Below, piece after piece: positions 1 to 8,726 of a stretch of 64,000 nucleotides of DNA (within the stretch, counting starts at the first letter, position 1; the number at the start of each line of letters is the position of its first letter). The notes under the pieces are model-generated. The model was not told where the DNA came from. It worked only from the letters and a program-made list of their open reading frames with translations, and did no database searches. The stretch comes from Puerhibacterium puerhi. Lineage in GTDB: Bacteria > Actinomycetota > Actinomycetes > Actinomycetales > Cellulomonadaceae. Where the stretch lies: positions 62,001 through 126,000 of the forward strand of contig NZ_WUWN01000003.1 in the NCBI RefSeq assembly GCF_009846865.1, written 5' to 3'. Made by a program: the position numbers and the translations under genes.

Positions 1-288
1 GCTGAGCCCCGTGGCGACGGCCGCGGGACCGTGCAGCAGCACCCCCAGCCGAGCGGTCCGCTCCCGCTGCCGGTCGAGGCGGGCGGTGCGTTCCGCGGGG
101 ACCGGGACGGTCGTGAGGTCGTACACGCCCCGAGCGACACGGACGAGCAGACCGGCGTCGACCAGCCGGTGCACGCGCGACTTCGCGACCCCACAGGCCG
201 CGAGCTGCCAGGCAGCGACCAGGCCCGCCTGGGCGTGCGCCGTCGTCACGACGACGGCGGGAAGCGGGGCGAGCGGACGGGCGGCCAC
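1..288 (-). CDS. AbiEi-antitoxin-like N-terminal domain protein (partial, runs off left edge)
   Basis: Only the N-terminal part is present, read leftward off the window edge. The translation contains VTTAHAQAGLVAAWQLAACG followed by VAKSRVHRLVDAGLLVRVARG and VYDL. This is the winged-helix pattern (helix-turn-helix, then a basic strand ending in RGVY) seen at the N-terminus of actinobacterial proteins annotated as AbiEi-type antitoxin domain or DUF559 proteins. The frame is open from a stop at 364-366; GTG codons at 318, 315, 288 and 249 could start it. I chose 288 because it leaves a short leader before the first helix. None has a convincing ribosome binding site. What lies C-terminal (nuclease-like or other) cannot be seen, so no toxin-antitoxin role is claimed. 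Confidence 0.5.
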   Translation of the reverse strand, partial: MAARPLAPLPAVVVTTAHAQAGLVAAWQLAACGVAKSRVHRLVDAGLLVRVARGVYDLTTVPVPAERTARLDRQRERTARLGVLLHGPAAVATGLS

Positions 289-361
289 GGACCCAGCCGA
301 CCAGAGCCGGGGCACCACGCGGGGCCGTCGTCCACAGGTCCGCCGCGCGGCCTTCGCGAAG

Positions 362-410
362 CGTCAGGATTGGTTCCGGGATCCGGCCGATCCCGGAACC
401 AACCCTGACG
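362..410. terminator. 20-bp hairpin between HAD gene and left-edge gene
   Basis: Arms 362-381 and 391-410 pair over 20 bp with one mismatch around a 9-nt loop; the arms contain TTGGTTCCGGGA and its complement. It lies 22 bp beyond the stop of the leftward HAD gene. There is no T-run on either strand, as is common for actinobacterial terminators. It could instead be a REP-like element. Confidence 0.5.
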
Positions 411-431
411 GGATCCGACGGGCGGAGGACC

Positions 432-1232
432 TCAGAGCAGGCTGCGCAGCACCGTCGCCGCGCCGTCCTCCTCGATCGTGCCGGTCACCTCGTCGGCCAC
501 GGCACGCACCGCCTCGTCGGCGTGCCCCATCGCGACGCCCCGCGCCGCCCACCGCAGCATCTCGACGTCGTTGTGCCCGTCGCCCACGGCGAGCGTGCAC
601 GCCGGCTCGACGCCGAGCCGCTCGCGCACGTGGTCCAGGGCGGTGGCCTTGGTGACGCCCTGCGGCGCGATGTCCATCCAGGCGGTCCAGCCGACGGCGT
701 AGGTGACGTCGTCGAGCCCCAGCCGCTCGACCAGCCGGTGGAAGTCCGTGCTCGTGGCGTCGGGGCTGCGCACCACCACGCGGGTGACCTCGCCGCCGGC
801 GGCCAGCTCCTCGAAGTCGACCACGCTGTGCTCGCCGTCGAGCTCCCCGTCGGGGAAGAGCTCGTTCAGCCGGAAGCCGACGCCCACGTCCTCGACCGCG
901 AACCGGGCCTCGGGCAGCTCCTGGCGCAGCAGGCGCAGGGCCGGCTCCGGGTCGAACGTCTCGATCTGCTCCACGACCCAGCCGCCCGGCCGGTCCGGGT
1001 CCAGGCGCACGGTCACCGAACCGTTGGAGCAGACCATCCACCCGGTCTCGATCCCCAGCAGCCGGGCCACCGGCGTCATCGCGATGAGCGAGCGCCCCGA
1101 GGCGAGGACGACGTGGTGCCCCGCCGCGCGCACGTCGCGCACGGCGTCGCGGACGACGTCGGACAGCGTCTGGTCGTAGTCGAGCAGGGTGCCGTCGATG
1201 TCCAGCGCGACGAGCCAGGGCTGCGACGTCAT
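432..1232 (-). CDS. HAD-superfamily hydrolase, Cof-like (class IIB)
   Basis: A 266-residue cytosolic phosphatase of the haloacid dehalogenase superfamily, probably acting on sugar phosphates or similar small phosphomonoesters. Motif I is [12 protein letters not shown] near residue 10 (nucleophile and acid/base aspartates), motif II is SGRS near 40, a conserved NG follows near 65, the lysine is in TKATAL near 195, and motif IV is [10 protein letters not shown] near 215. The spacing fits the alpha/beta cap of class IIB (Cof/YidA type). The ATG overlaps the serS stop as ATGA, so translation is probably coupled to serS and the two share a promoter. The physiological substrate cannot be told from sequence. 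Confidence 0.88.
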   Translation of the reverse strand: MTSQPWLVALDIDGTLLDYDQTLSDVVRDAVRDVRAAGHHVVLASGRSLIAMTPVARLLGIETGWMVCSNGSVTVRLDPDRPGGWVVEQIETFDPEPALRLLRQELPEARFAVEDVGVGFRLNELFPDGELDGEHSVVDFEELAAGGEVTRVVVRSPDATSTDFHRLVERLGLDDVTYAVGWTAWMDIAPQGVTKATALDHVRERLGVEPACTLAVGDGHNDVEMLRWAARGVAMGHADEAVRAVADEVTGTIEEDGAATVLRSLL

Positions 1233-2500
1233 GCGACCGGCTCGAGCACCTCGAGGCCGCCCAGGTACGGGCGCAGCCCCTCCGGGACGCGCACCGAGCC
1301 GTCGGCCTGCTGGTGGTTCTCCAGGATCGCCACGATCCAGCGCGTGGTGGCGAGCGTGCCGTTGAGGGTCGCGACCGTGCGCGTGGTGCCCTCGGCGGTG
1401 CGCTCGCGCACGTTCAGGCGCCGGGCCTGGAACGTGGTGCAGTTCGACGTCGAGGTGAGCTCGAGGTAGCGCTGCTGGGTGGGCAGCCACGCCTCGCAGT
1501 CGAACTTGCGCGCGGCGCTGGTGCCCAGGTCGCCCGCGGCCGTGTCGATCACCCGGTAGGGCAGGTCCGCCTTGGCGAGCATGGCCTCCTCCCAGGCGAG
1601 GTAGCGCTGGTGCTCGGCCTCGGCGTCCTCGGGGCGGCAGTAGCCGAACATCTCCACCTTGTGGAACTGGTGGACGCGGATGATGCCGCGGGTGTCGCGG
1701 CCCGCCGCGCCGGCCTCCCGGCGGTAGCAGGCGCTCCAGCCGGCGTAGCGCAGCGGCCCGCCGGACAGGTCGAGGATCTCGTCCGCGTGGTAGCCGGCCA
1801 GGGCCACCTCGGAGGTGCCGACGAGGTACAGGTCGTCGCGCTCCAGGTGGTACACCTCCTCGGCGTGCTTGCCGAGGAAGCCCGTGCCGCGCATGGTCTC
1901 GGGCTTGACGAGCGTGGGCGTGATCATCGGCGTGAAGCCCTCGGCCACCGCCTGGTCGATCGCGGCGTTGAGCAGCGCCAGCTCGAGGCGCGCGCCGATC
2001 CCGGTGAGGAAGTAGAACCGCGCGCCCGACACCTTCGCCCCGCGGGCGGTGTCGATGGCGCCGAGGTTCTCGCCCAGCTCGAGGTGGTCGCGCGGCGCGA
2101 AGCCCTCGGACTCGAAGTCGCGCGGCTCGCCGACGGTCTTGAGCACGACGTAGTCGTCCTCGCCGCCGGGGGGCGCGCCCTCGACGACGTTGGGGATCTG
2201 GTAGAGCAGCTCGTCGAGCTCCTTCTCCGCGGCGTGGGCGTCCGCCTGGCGGGCCTTGACCTCCTCCGCGAGCTGCTTGGTGCGGACCAGCAGCTGCTGC
2301 TTCTCCTCGCCCTGCGCCTTGGCGACCTGCTTGCCGAGCGCCTTCTGCTCCGCCCGCAGCGACTCGAAGTCGGCCAGGGACGATCGCCGGCGCGCGTCGG
2401 CGTCGAGGGCGACGTCGACGAGGGCCGGGTCGTCGCCGCGAGCCGTCTGGCTCGCGCGGACGACGTCGGGGTTGTCGCGCAGGAGTCGGAGATCGATCAC
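1229..2500 (-). CDS. serS: Seryl-tRNA synthetase
   Basis: Charges tRNA-Ser (and tRNA-Sec where present) with serine in the cytosol. The 423-residue length is normal. Residues 1-110 form the N-terminal coiled-coil arm, rich in Glu/Lys/Gln ([20 protein letters not shown]). The class II core follows, with TSEVAL near 235, the motif 2 region [20 protein letters not shown] near 262, and [13 protein letters not shown] with [18 protein letters not shown] near the C-terminus (motif 3). The GTG start at 2500 begins [10 protein letters not shown], the usual SerS N-terminus. A TAGGCT box ends 6 nt upstream, suggesting a leaderless transcript. The gene is followed by the coupled HAD gene. Confidence 0.97.
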   Translation of the reverse strand: MIDLRLLRDNPDVVRASQTARGDDPALVDVALDADARRRSSLADFESLRAEQKALGKQVAKAQGEEKQQLLVRTKQLAEEVKARQADAHAAEKELDELLYQIPNVVEGAPPGGEDDYVVLKTVGEPRDFESEGFAPRDHLELGENLGAIDTARGAKVSGARFYFLTGIGARLELALLNAAIDQAVAEGFTPMITPTLVKPETMRGTGFLGKHAEEVYHLERDDLYLVGTSEVALAGYHADEILDLSGGPLRYAGWSACYRREAGAAGRDTRGIIRVHQFHKVEMFGYCRPEDAEAEHQRYLAWEEAMLAKADLPYRVIDTAAGDLGTSAARKFDCEAWLPTQQRYLELTSTSNCTTFQARRLNVRERTAEGTTRTVATLNGTLATTRWIVAILENHQQADGSVRVPEGLRPYLGGLEVLEPVA

Positions 2501-2506
2501 GGGGGA

Positions 2507-2512
2507 AGCCTA
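2507..2512 (-). promoter_or_regulatory. -10 box (TAGGCT) of serS
   Basis: TAGGCT on the minus strand, 6 nt before the GTG of serS. This places the transcription start at or next to the start codon (leaderless). Confidence 0.5.
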
Positions 2513-2726
2513 GCGGGGCGGGGCCAGGCGATTCCCGCCCCGTCCGCCGCCGCGCCGCGCCGCGCACCGTCCGCGCCGCCACCGCCGCGAGGGTGTCGCG
2601 AGACCGGCCGCGAGACCGGCCGCAAGACCGGCCGCAAGAGCGCCTCGAGGCAGCCTCGAGGTAGCTGCAGGACGGCTGCCCGGGGACTCGGGCCCCGCTC
2701 ACCACGTGGGCGGACGCTCCTCGTCG

Positions 2727-2732
2727 TACCGT
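2727..2732 (+). promoter_or_regulatory. -10 box (TACCGT) of the lipid kinase gene
   Basis: TACCGT 7 nt before the ATG at 2740, the leaderless spacing seen at other genes here. Confidence 0.45.
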
Positions 2733-2739
2733 TGCGGGC

Positions 2740-3999
2740 ATGCGCTGGGAGCTGTGGGTAGCGGTCGCCGCCATGGTGCTGGCCGTGGTGGCCTTCACCG
2801 TCGCCGCGGTCGTCGTGATGCGCTCTCGCGGGCGCACCGGCGCGGCGCCGGCGGGTGACCCGGGCGCCGTCGAGCGGCACCCGTCGGGCGAGCGGCTCGC
2901 GGTGGTCGTCAACCCGTCCAAGGACGGCGTCGAGGAGCTCGTCGAGGTGGTACGGCGCGTGTGCTCCGAGGCGGCCCTGCCGGAGCCGATGTTCTTCGAG
3001 ACGACGATCGAGGACCCCGGCGAGGGCCAGGCCCGCGCCGCGCTCGAGGCGGGCGCCGACGTCGTCGTCGCCGCGGGCGGCGACGGCACCGTGCGGGCGG
3101 TCGCGGCGGCGATGGTGGACACCGACGTGCCGATGGCGCTGCTGCCCGCCGGAACCGGCAACCTGCTCGCCCGCAACCTCGACATCCCGGTGACGAGCGT
3201 CGAGGAGGCGATGGCCGTGGTGCTCGCGGGGCGCGACCGGCGCATCGACGTCGGCTGGGCCCGCATCCTCGAGCACGCGCCGGACGAGGCCGCCGAGGTC
3301 GCCCAGGCCGAGCGCGTCGAGGCGGTCCACGCCCGCCAGGCCGCCGGCGGCACCCGCCCCGAGGGCGACGAGCCGCCCGAGCGCCCGGAGGACGGCCGCC
3401 AGGGCGAGCCGCCGTACGACCCGCGCGCGGAGGGCCGGCCGTTCCCCGGCACGGTCGAGGACACCGCCGGCGAGAAGGAGATCTTCCTGGTCATCGCCGG
3501 CCTGGGGTTCGACGCCGCGATGGTGGCCGACGCCGACGACGCGCTCAAGCGCAAGGTCGGGTGGATGGCCTACTTCCTGGCCGGCGTGCGGCACCTGCAC
3601 GGCCGCCGCATGCGCGCCCAGGTCACGCTTGACGACCGCGACCCCGTCAAGGCGCGCCTGCGCACGATCCTGGTGGGCAACTGCGGCCGCCTCCCCGGCG
3701 GCATCACGCTGCTGCCGGACGCGGTGATCGACGACGGCGAGCTCGACGTCGCGGCGGTCGACGCCCGCGGCGGGCTGGCCGGGTGGGCGCAGCTGTTCGG
3801 CGAGGTGGTGATGCAGGGCTTCGGCATGCGCACCGGCGACGTGCCGAAGATCGGCCGCATCGACCACACGCGCGCCAAGAAGGCCCGCATCCGCGTGGAG
3901 GACGGCGAGCAGGCGCAGGTGGACGGCGACCCGATCGGCCGCGCCCGCGTGCTCGAGACGTGGGTGGACCCCCAGGCGCTGATCGTCCGCGCGCTCTGA
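2740..3999 (+). CDS. Diacylglycerol kinase family lipid kinase
   Basis: A 419-residue membrane-anchored lipid kinase that probably phosphorylates diacylglycerol or a related lipid. Residues 4-29 are one hydrophobic segment ending in RSRGR (signal anchor). The catalytic domain starts near 55 with VVVNPSKDG; the nucleotide-binding GGDGTVRAVAAAM lies near 111 and the second signature PAGTGNLLARNLDIP near 138. GLGFDAAMVADADDALKRKV and DGDPIG belong to the C-terminal beta-sandwich. An acidic, Pro-rich stretch of about 55 residues (roughly 185-245) is inserted before GLGFDA and is absent from compact family members. The ATG follows a TACCGT box by 7 nt. The precise lipid (diacylglycerol, ceramide or sphingoid base) cannot be assigned. 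Confidence 0.88.
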   Translation: MRWELWVAVAAMVLAVVAFTVAAVVVMRSRGRTGAAPAGDPGAVERHPSGERLAVVVNPSKDGVEELVEVVRRVCSEAALPEPMFFETTIEDPGEGQARAALEAGADVVVAAGGDGTVRAVAAAMVDTDVPMALLPAGTGNLLARNLDIPVTSVEEAMAVVLAGRDRRIDVGWARILEHAPDEAAEVAQAERVEAVHARQAAGGTRPEGDEPPERPEDGRQGEPPYDPRAEGRPFPGTVEDTAGEKEIFLVIAGLGFDAAMVADADDALKRKVGWMAYFLAGVRHLHGRRMRAQVTLDDRDPVKARLRTILVGNCGRLPGGITLLPDAVIDDGELDVAAVDARGGLAGWAQLFGEVVMQGFGMRTGDVPKIGRIDHTRAKKARIRVEDGEQAQVDGDPIGRARVLETWVDPQALIVRAL

Positions 4000-4012
4000 G
4001 CGCCGGCGTCGT

Positions 4013-4053
4013 GGACGTCCTGCGACGGTTCGGCGAGCGGCCGTAGGACGTCC
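4013..4053. terminator. Hairpin after the lipid kinase gene
   Basis: GGACGTCCTGCG at 4013-4024 pairs with CGTAGGACGTCC at 4042-4053 (12 positions including one G-T pair) around a loop of about 17 nt, 14 bp after the stop codon. No T-run. Confidence 0.5.
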
Positions 4054-4097
4054 GGTGCGGCCGGGCGGCACGCCCGAGGCCGCGCGGCCCGGCCGCA

Positions 4098-4103
4098 TAC
4101 GCT
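4098..4103 (+). promoter_or_regulatory. -10 box (TACGCT) of the duplicated membrane protein gene
   Basis: TACGCT 6 nt before the GTG at 4110; leaderless spacing. Confidence 0.45.
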
Positions 4104-4109
4104 TGCCGG

Positions 4110-7100
4110 GTGATCGTCCGTGCTCGTGCCGCCGCCGTCCTGTCGTCCCTCCTGGCGGTCCTGCTGGGAGCGGCGGTGCTGGTCGGAGGCGCGCCTGCGG
4201 CGCTCGCGACGCAGGCCGTGAGCGGGACGACCGCGACCACGCCGTCGGGCACGCCCGGGGGCGACGCGACCGCCACGGACGCCGCCGAGGACCCCGGCCC
4301 GGCGGGCCAGGCGCCCGAGCCCACGGCCACGCCGGAGCGCCCGCTCGTCGTCGCGGGCGTCGCGGGCCTCGAGTGGTCCGACCTCGACCGCACCCGAACG
4401 CCGCGCCTGTGGGCGCTCGTGGCGGGCGGCGACGTCGCCTCGATCGCGGTGCGCACCCTGTCCCCCACCTGCCCCGTGGACGCGTGGCTGACCGTGTCGG
4501 CCGGCAACCGCGTCACCAGCGCTGACACCCCCGCGCCGCCCGACGCGACCGCGGAGGCCGCCGCACCCGCGGGCGGCACGCTGCGCTGCCCGCGGGAGCC
4601 CGCGGTGATCGCCGACGGCACCACCGCCGCCGGGACGCCGTCCGCCGCCCAGGTGAGCGGCTGGTCCACGCTCGTGGCCCCCGAGGCCGAGGGGACCGGC
4701 AGCTACGGGCGCCCGGGCACGCTCGGCGACGCGCTCGGCGCGGCCGGGCAGTGCGCGACGGCGTTCGGCCCGGGCGCCGCGGTCGCGCTGGCCGGGTCGG
4801 ACGGCCGGGTGCAGCGCTACCTGCCGGGCCTGCCCGAGCGGGTCGAGCGGCCCGACGGCGGGGAGACGGCCGGGCCCGTCGAGGACCCGCTGGCCGCCGC
4901 CCTGACGACCTGCCCGGTCTCGGTGGTCGACCTCGGCACGCTGCCGGACCCCGCCGCAGAGCGCGCCGACGCCCTGCGCGACCTCGACGCCGCCGTCGGC
5001 CGCCTCGTGGACGCCCTGCCCCAGGGCGGGCGCCTCCTCGTCGCCGGCGTGGCGGACACGCCGCTCGGGCCCCGCTCGGCCGGGCAGGTGGCCGTCGACT
5101 CGGTGCGCGGCGACGGCGCGGCGCCGAGCTGGCTGTCCTCCGGGTCGACGCGCCGCGAGGGCGTCGTCGGCGTCAACGACCTGTCGGCCACGATCGCCAC
5201 CGCCGCCGGCCTGGACACCACCGGGTTCGACGGCAAGAACCTGGAGCGCGGCGAGCCGCGCCGTCTCGACACCGCCGGCACGGTGGAGACCCGCCGCTAC
5301 CTCACCACGCTCACCGAGACCACCCCGCACGTCAGCTACGCGCTGCTGGGCACCCTCGTGGCGGCCGCGGTGATCTGCCTTCCGGTGCTGCTGCGCCCGT
5401 CGTCGCCGCGGGCGCGCCGCCAGGCGGCCGCGCTGCTCACCGTCGCGGCGATGCTGCCCGCCGGCGCCTCGCTGGCCACGCTGTCGCGCTGGTGGTCCTC
5501 CCCCGCGCCCGGCCCGGTGCTGGCCGTCGCGACGGTGCTGCCCGCCGTCGCGCTCGCGCTGGCCGCCTGGGCCGCGGAGCGCGGCCTGCGCCGCCCGCTG
5601 CCCGACGGCACCCCGGGCGCGGCGTGGCGCCTGCCCCTGGCCGTCGCCGGCCTCACCTGGCTGGTGCTCACGGTGGACGGCCTCACCGGCACCACGCTGC
5701 AGCAGGGCTCCCCGCTGGGGCCGTCGCTGGCGCTCGGCGCCCGCTTCTACGGGTTCGGCAACACCGTGTTCGCCGTGTACGCGACGGCGGCCGTGGTGCT
5801 CGCCGCCGGGCTCGCCGCAGCGGCGCTGCAGCGCGGCCGGCGCCGGGCGGCGCTCGCGGCGGTGGCCGGCGTGGGGCTCGTGACCGTGCTCGTCGACGGC
5901 CTGCCCGCCCTCGGCGCGGACGCCGGCGGGATCGTCTCGCTCGTCCCGGCGTTCGTGGTGCTGGGCGTGGCGGTGACCGGGCGGCGCGTGCGGCTGCGCC
6001 ACCTCGCGCTCGCGGCGTTCGCCGCGCTCGTCGTCGTGGCAGCGATCGCGGTGGCCGCGTGGCTCCTGCCCGGCCCGGGCTCGCACCTCGGCCGGTTCGT
6101 GCAGCGCCTCGTGGACGGCGACGCCGCCGCGGTCGTGGCGGCCAAGGCCGCGGGCGCGTGGCACACCGTGGCCAGCGTGCCCGGCGCCGCCGCGACGCTG
6201 CTGGTCGTGGCCGCGGCCTGGGCGGTCCTGGCGCCCGCCCGGCGGCCGTGGTCGCGGGTGCCGGCGCTGCGCCGGCTGGCCGAGGCGTACCGCGAGCGTC
6301 CGGTGCTGCGCGCCGGCGTGGTCGCGCTCGTCGTCGTGGCCGGCGTCGGCTCGCTGCTCAACGACACCGGCGTGGCAGTGGCCTTCCTGGTGCTGGTGCT
6401 CGGCGCCGCGACCCTCGGCACGGGGCTGGCGGCCCAGGCCCCGGCGCCCGCCCGGGCGGCACCGCTGCCCGACCCCGACGCCGCCGGCCTGGTCCGCCGG
6501 GCGCCCACCACCGTCGTGACCGTGGGCGGCGGCGTGCTCGTGGCGTTCCTGCTGGTGGTGGGCATGGCGCCGCCGAGCTCCGGCACCGGCGTCGCCGGCG
6601 GGCAGTCCACCGCCCTCGGCGACCCGGACGCCACCGCCGTCGCCGCGCCCGGGTCGTCGCTCGTCGTGGTGGGCACCGCCGGGATGCGCTGGTCCGACGT
6701 GCGCCCCGACGCCCCGGTGGCGCCGACGCTCGCCGGCCTGCTCGCCGACGGCGCCGACGCCGCGGGCGTCGCGCTGCCGACCGGTGCGGCGGCGCGCTGC
6801 GTGGAGGGCGGCTGGCTCGCGCTGTCCGCGGGGCAGCTGGCCGAGGCCGCCACGACGCGCGGCGCGGACGGCGCGTGGGCGTGCCCGCCGCTGGCCGTGG
6901 AGCCGGGCGCCGGCGAGGGCACCGACCAGGGCGGCGCCGTCGTCGCCGGCTGGGCCGCCCTGCAGGACCAGCAGCGGGGATCGAGCTACGGCGCGCGGCT
7001 CGGCCGGCTCGGCACGGCGCTGGCCGGCGCCCCGGCGTGCGCCACCGCCGTCGGGCCCGGGGCCGCCGTCGCGCTCGCCGACGGCGACGGCACCGTGGCG

Positions 7101-8714
7101 CGCTACCGCGACGTCGACGCCGCGGTGACGCGGGGCTCGGACGCGTTCGACTGCCCCGTCACCGTGGTCGACGCCGGCAGCGCCGTCGTCCCGCGGGAGG
7201 CGACCGCCGAGCAGCGGGCCGAGGCCGTCGCCGCCGTCGACGACGTCGTGGGCGACGTCCTGGACGCCGTGCCGTCGAGCGCCACGGTGGTGGTGGTCGA
7301 CGTCGCGAACGTGCCCGGCACGCAGGCCGCCCTGGGCCTGGGGATGGTGCGGCCGTCGGCGGACCTCGAGGACCGCCCCCGCTACCTGTCGAGCACCGCC
7401 ACCCGCACGGACGGCGTCGTGCGGCTGCTCGACGTGCCGGCCACCGTGCTGCGCACCGCCGAGGCCGCGGTGCCCGCCACGCTGGACGACACCCCGCTGG
7501 CCCGCGCCGCCGTGCGCCCCGCGGACGCCACCGCCACGGCCGACGAGCTCGCCGACCTCACCGACCGCGACCACGTGCGCCGCACCGTGTACACGTGGCT
7601 CGTCGACGTCCCGTTCTACGCCGGCCTCGCGCTGGCCGCCGCCTGCCTCGTGGCGGCCCGCACGGGCCGCGGCCGCGGCGCGCGGGCGTGGCGCTGGGCG
7701 GAGGGCGCGGCGCTCGCGCTGTCGGCCCTGCCGGCGGCGTCGTTCCTCGGCGCGCTGGTCGGGTGGTGGCGGTTCGCCGCGCCGCTGCCGGCGCTCGTGG
7801 TGGGCACGGCGCTGACGACGGCGGTGGTGGCCGGGCTGGGCGCGCTGGCGCCGCGGCGGCCGCTGTGGGCGCCGCTGGGCGTCGTCGCGGGCGTCACCTT
7901 CGCCGTGCTGACCCTCGACGGGCTGGTCGGCACCCCGCTCAACCGCGCCTCGCCGCTGGGCTCCGCCCCCACGTTCGGGGCCCGCTTCTACGGCTTCGGC
8001 AACCCGACGTTCTCCATCTACGCCGTCGCGGGGCTGCTGTTCGCCGCGGCCGTCGCGCAGTGGCTCGTGCGGCGCGGCCGCACGGCGCTGGCGGCCGTGG
8101 CCGTGGGCGTGATCGGCCTCGTCGCGATGGTGGTCGACGTGTGGCCCACCCTCGGCGCCGACCTCGGCGGCGGGCTCGTGCTCGTGCCGGCGTTCGTGAT
8201 CATCGGGCTGGTGGCGTCGGGGGCGCGGGTCACGCTGCGGCGGTTCGTGCTCGTCGCGGCCGCCGGCGTGGCCGCCGTCGCCGCGGTGGGCGTGCTCGAC
8301 TGGCTGCGCCCCGAGGCCGCCCGCTCCCACCTGGGCCGGTTCGTGGCCCAGGTGGTCGACGGCGAGGCGTGGGGCATCCTGGCCCGCAAGGCCTCCTACG
8401 CGCTGCGCTCGGTGCTCGGCGGGGTGCCGGTGTGGCTGACGCTCGTGGTGCTCGTGGCCGCGGCGGTGCCGCTGCTCGCCCCGGCGCGGGTGCGGGCGCG
8501 CTGGACGCCCGGCTGGTTCGCCCGCGCCGAGGAGGGCTGGCCCCTGCTGCGGCCGGCGGTGCTGGCGATCTGGACGATGGCCGTGCTCGGGTCGCTGGTC
8601 AACGACTTCGGGGTGCGCATCGCGCTGATCGCGCTGGTGCCGGCGATCCCGATGGTCACCCTGGTGGCGCTGCAGGCCCGCGGCGGCCGGGAGCTCGAGC
8701 GGGCCTCGCGATAG
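4110..8714 (+). CDS. Large membrane protein with two tandem copies of an alkaline-phosphatase-like ectodomain plus membrane module
   Basis: The 1534-residue protein has a signal peptide (about 1-33), an ectodomain (about 75-400), a multi-helix membrane block (about 408-780), one linking helix near 795-825, then a second ectodomain and membrane block to the end. The halves align: GLEWSDL/GMRWSDV, CPVDAWLTVSAG/CVEGGWLALSAG, CATAFGPGAAVALA/CATAVGPGAAVALA, CPVSVVD/CPVTVVD, GARFYGFGNTVF/GARFYGFGNPTF, LGADAGGIVSLVPAFV/LGADLGGGLVLVPAFV, SHLGRFV in both, GSLLNDTGV/GSLVNDFGV. Four cysteines recur in each ectodomain. The fold suggests the alkaline phosphatase superfamily, but the usual metal-binding Asp of the first strand (VDG) is VAG or TAG, so hydrolase activity is doubtful. 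It converges on a glycosyltransferase gene. The function is unknown; an envelope role is inference. Confidence 0.8.
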   Translation: MIVRARAAAVLSSLLAVLLGAAVLVGGAPAALATQAVSGTTATTPSGTPGGDATATDAAEDPGPAGQAPEPTATPERPLVVAGVAGLEWSDLDRTRTPRLWALVAGGDVASIAVRTLSPTCPVDAWLTVSAGNRVTSADTPAPPDATAEAAAPAGGTLRCPREPAVIADGTTAAGTPSAAQVSGWSTLVAPEAEGTGSYGRPGTLGDALGAAGQCATAFGPGAAVALAGSDGRVQRYLPGLPERVERPDGGETAGPVEDPLAAALTTCPVSVVDLGTLPDPAAERADALRDLDAAVGRLVDALPQGGRLLVAGVADTPLGPRSAGQVAVDSVRGDGAAPSWLSSGSTRREGVVGVNDLSATIATAAGLDTTGFDGKNLERGEPRRLDTAGTVETRRYLTTLTETTPHVSYALLGTLVAAAVICLPVLLRPSSPRARRQAAALLTVAAMLPAGASLATLSRWWSSPAPGPVLAVATVLPAVALALAAWAAERGLRRPLPDGTPGAAWRLPLAVAGLTWLVLTVDGLTGTTLQQGSPLGPSLALGARFYGFGNTVFAVYATAAVVLAAGLAAAALQRGRRRAALAAVAGVGLVTVLVDGLPALGADAGGIVSLVPAFVVLGVAVTGRRVRLRHLALAAFAALVVVAAIAVAAWLLPGPGSHLGRFVQRLVDGDAAAVVAAKAAGAWHTVASVPGAAATLLVVAAAWAVLAPARRPWSRVPALRRLAEAYRERPVLRAGVVALVVVAGVGSLLNDTGVAVAFLVLVLGAATLGTGLAAQAPAPARAAPLPDPDAAGLVRRAPTTVVTVGGGVLVAFLLVVGMAPPSSGTGVAGGQSTALGDPDATAVAAPGSSLVVVGTAGMRWSDVRPDAPVAPTLAGLLADGADAAGVALPTGAAARCVEGGWLALSAGQLAEAATTRGADGAWACPPLAVEPGAGEGTDQGGAVVAGWAALQDQQRGSSYGARLGRLGTALAGAPACATAVGPGAAVALADGDGTVARYRDVDAAVTRGSDAFDCPVTVVDAGSAVVPREATAEQRAEAVAAVDDVVGDVLDAVPSSATVVVVDVANVPGTQAALGLGMVRPSADLEDRPRYLSSTATRTDGVVRLLDVPATVLRTAEAAVPATLDDTPLARAAVRPADATATADELADLTDRDHVRRTVYTWLVDVPFYAGLALAAACLVAARTGRGRGARAWRWAEGAALALSALPAASFLGALVGWWRFAAPLPALVVGTALTTAVVAGLGALAPRRPLWAPLGVVAGVTFAVLTLDGLVGTPLNRASPLGSAPTFGARFYGFGNPTFSIYAVAGLLFAAAVAQWLVRRGRTALAAVAVGVIGLVAMVVDVWPTLGADLGGGLVLVPAFVIIGLVASGARVTLRRFVLVAAAGVAAVAAVGVLDWLRPEAARSHLGRFVAQVVDGEAWGILARKASYALRSVLGGVPVWLTLVVLVAAAVPLLAPARVRARWTPGWFARAEEGWPLLRPAVLAIWTMAVLGSLVNDFGVRIALIALVPAIPMVTLVALQARGGRELERASR

Positions 8715-8726
8715 CGGCCGGGCCGC

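Noticed and set aside
3570-8330. Very long minus-strand open frame (about 1586 codons) opposite the duplicated membrane protein
   Set aside because: Its translation is Arg/Gly/His/Ala-rich without any domain, and its codon positions lack the coding bias. It is a GC-driven shadow of the plus-strand gene.
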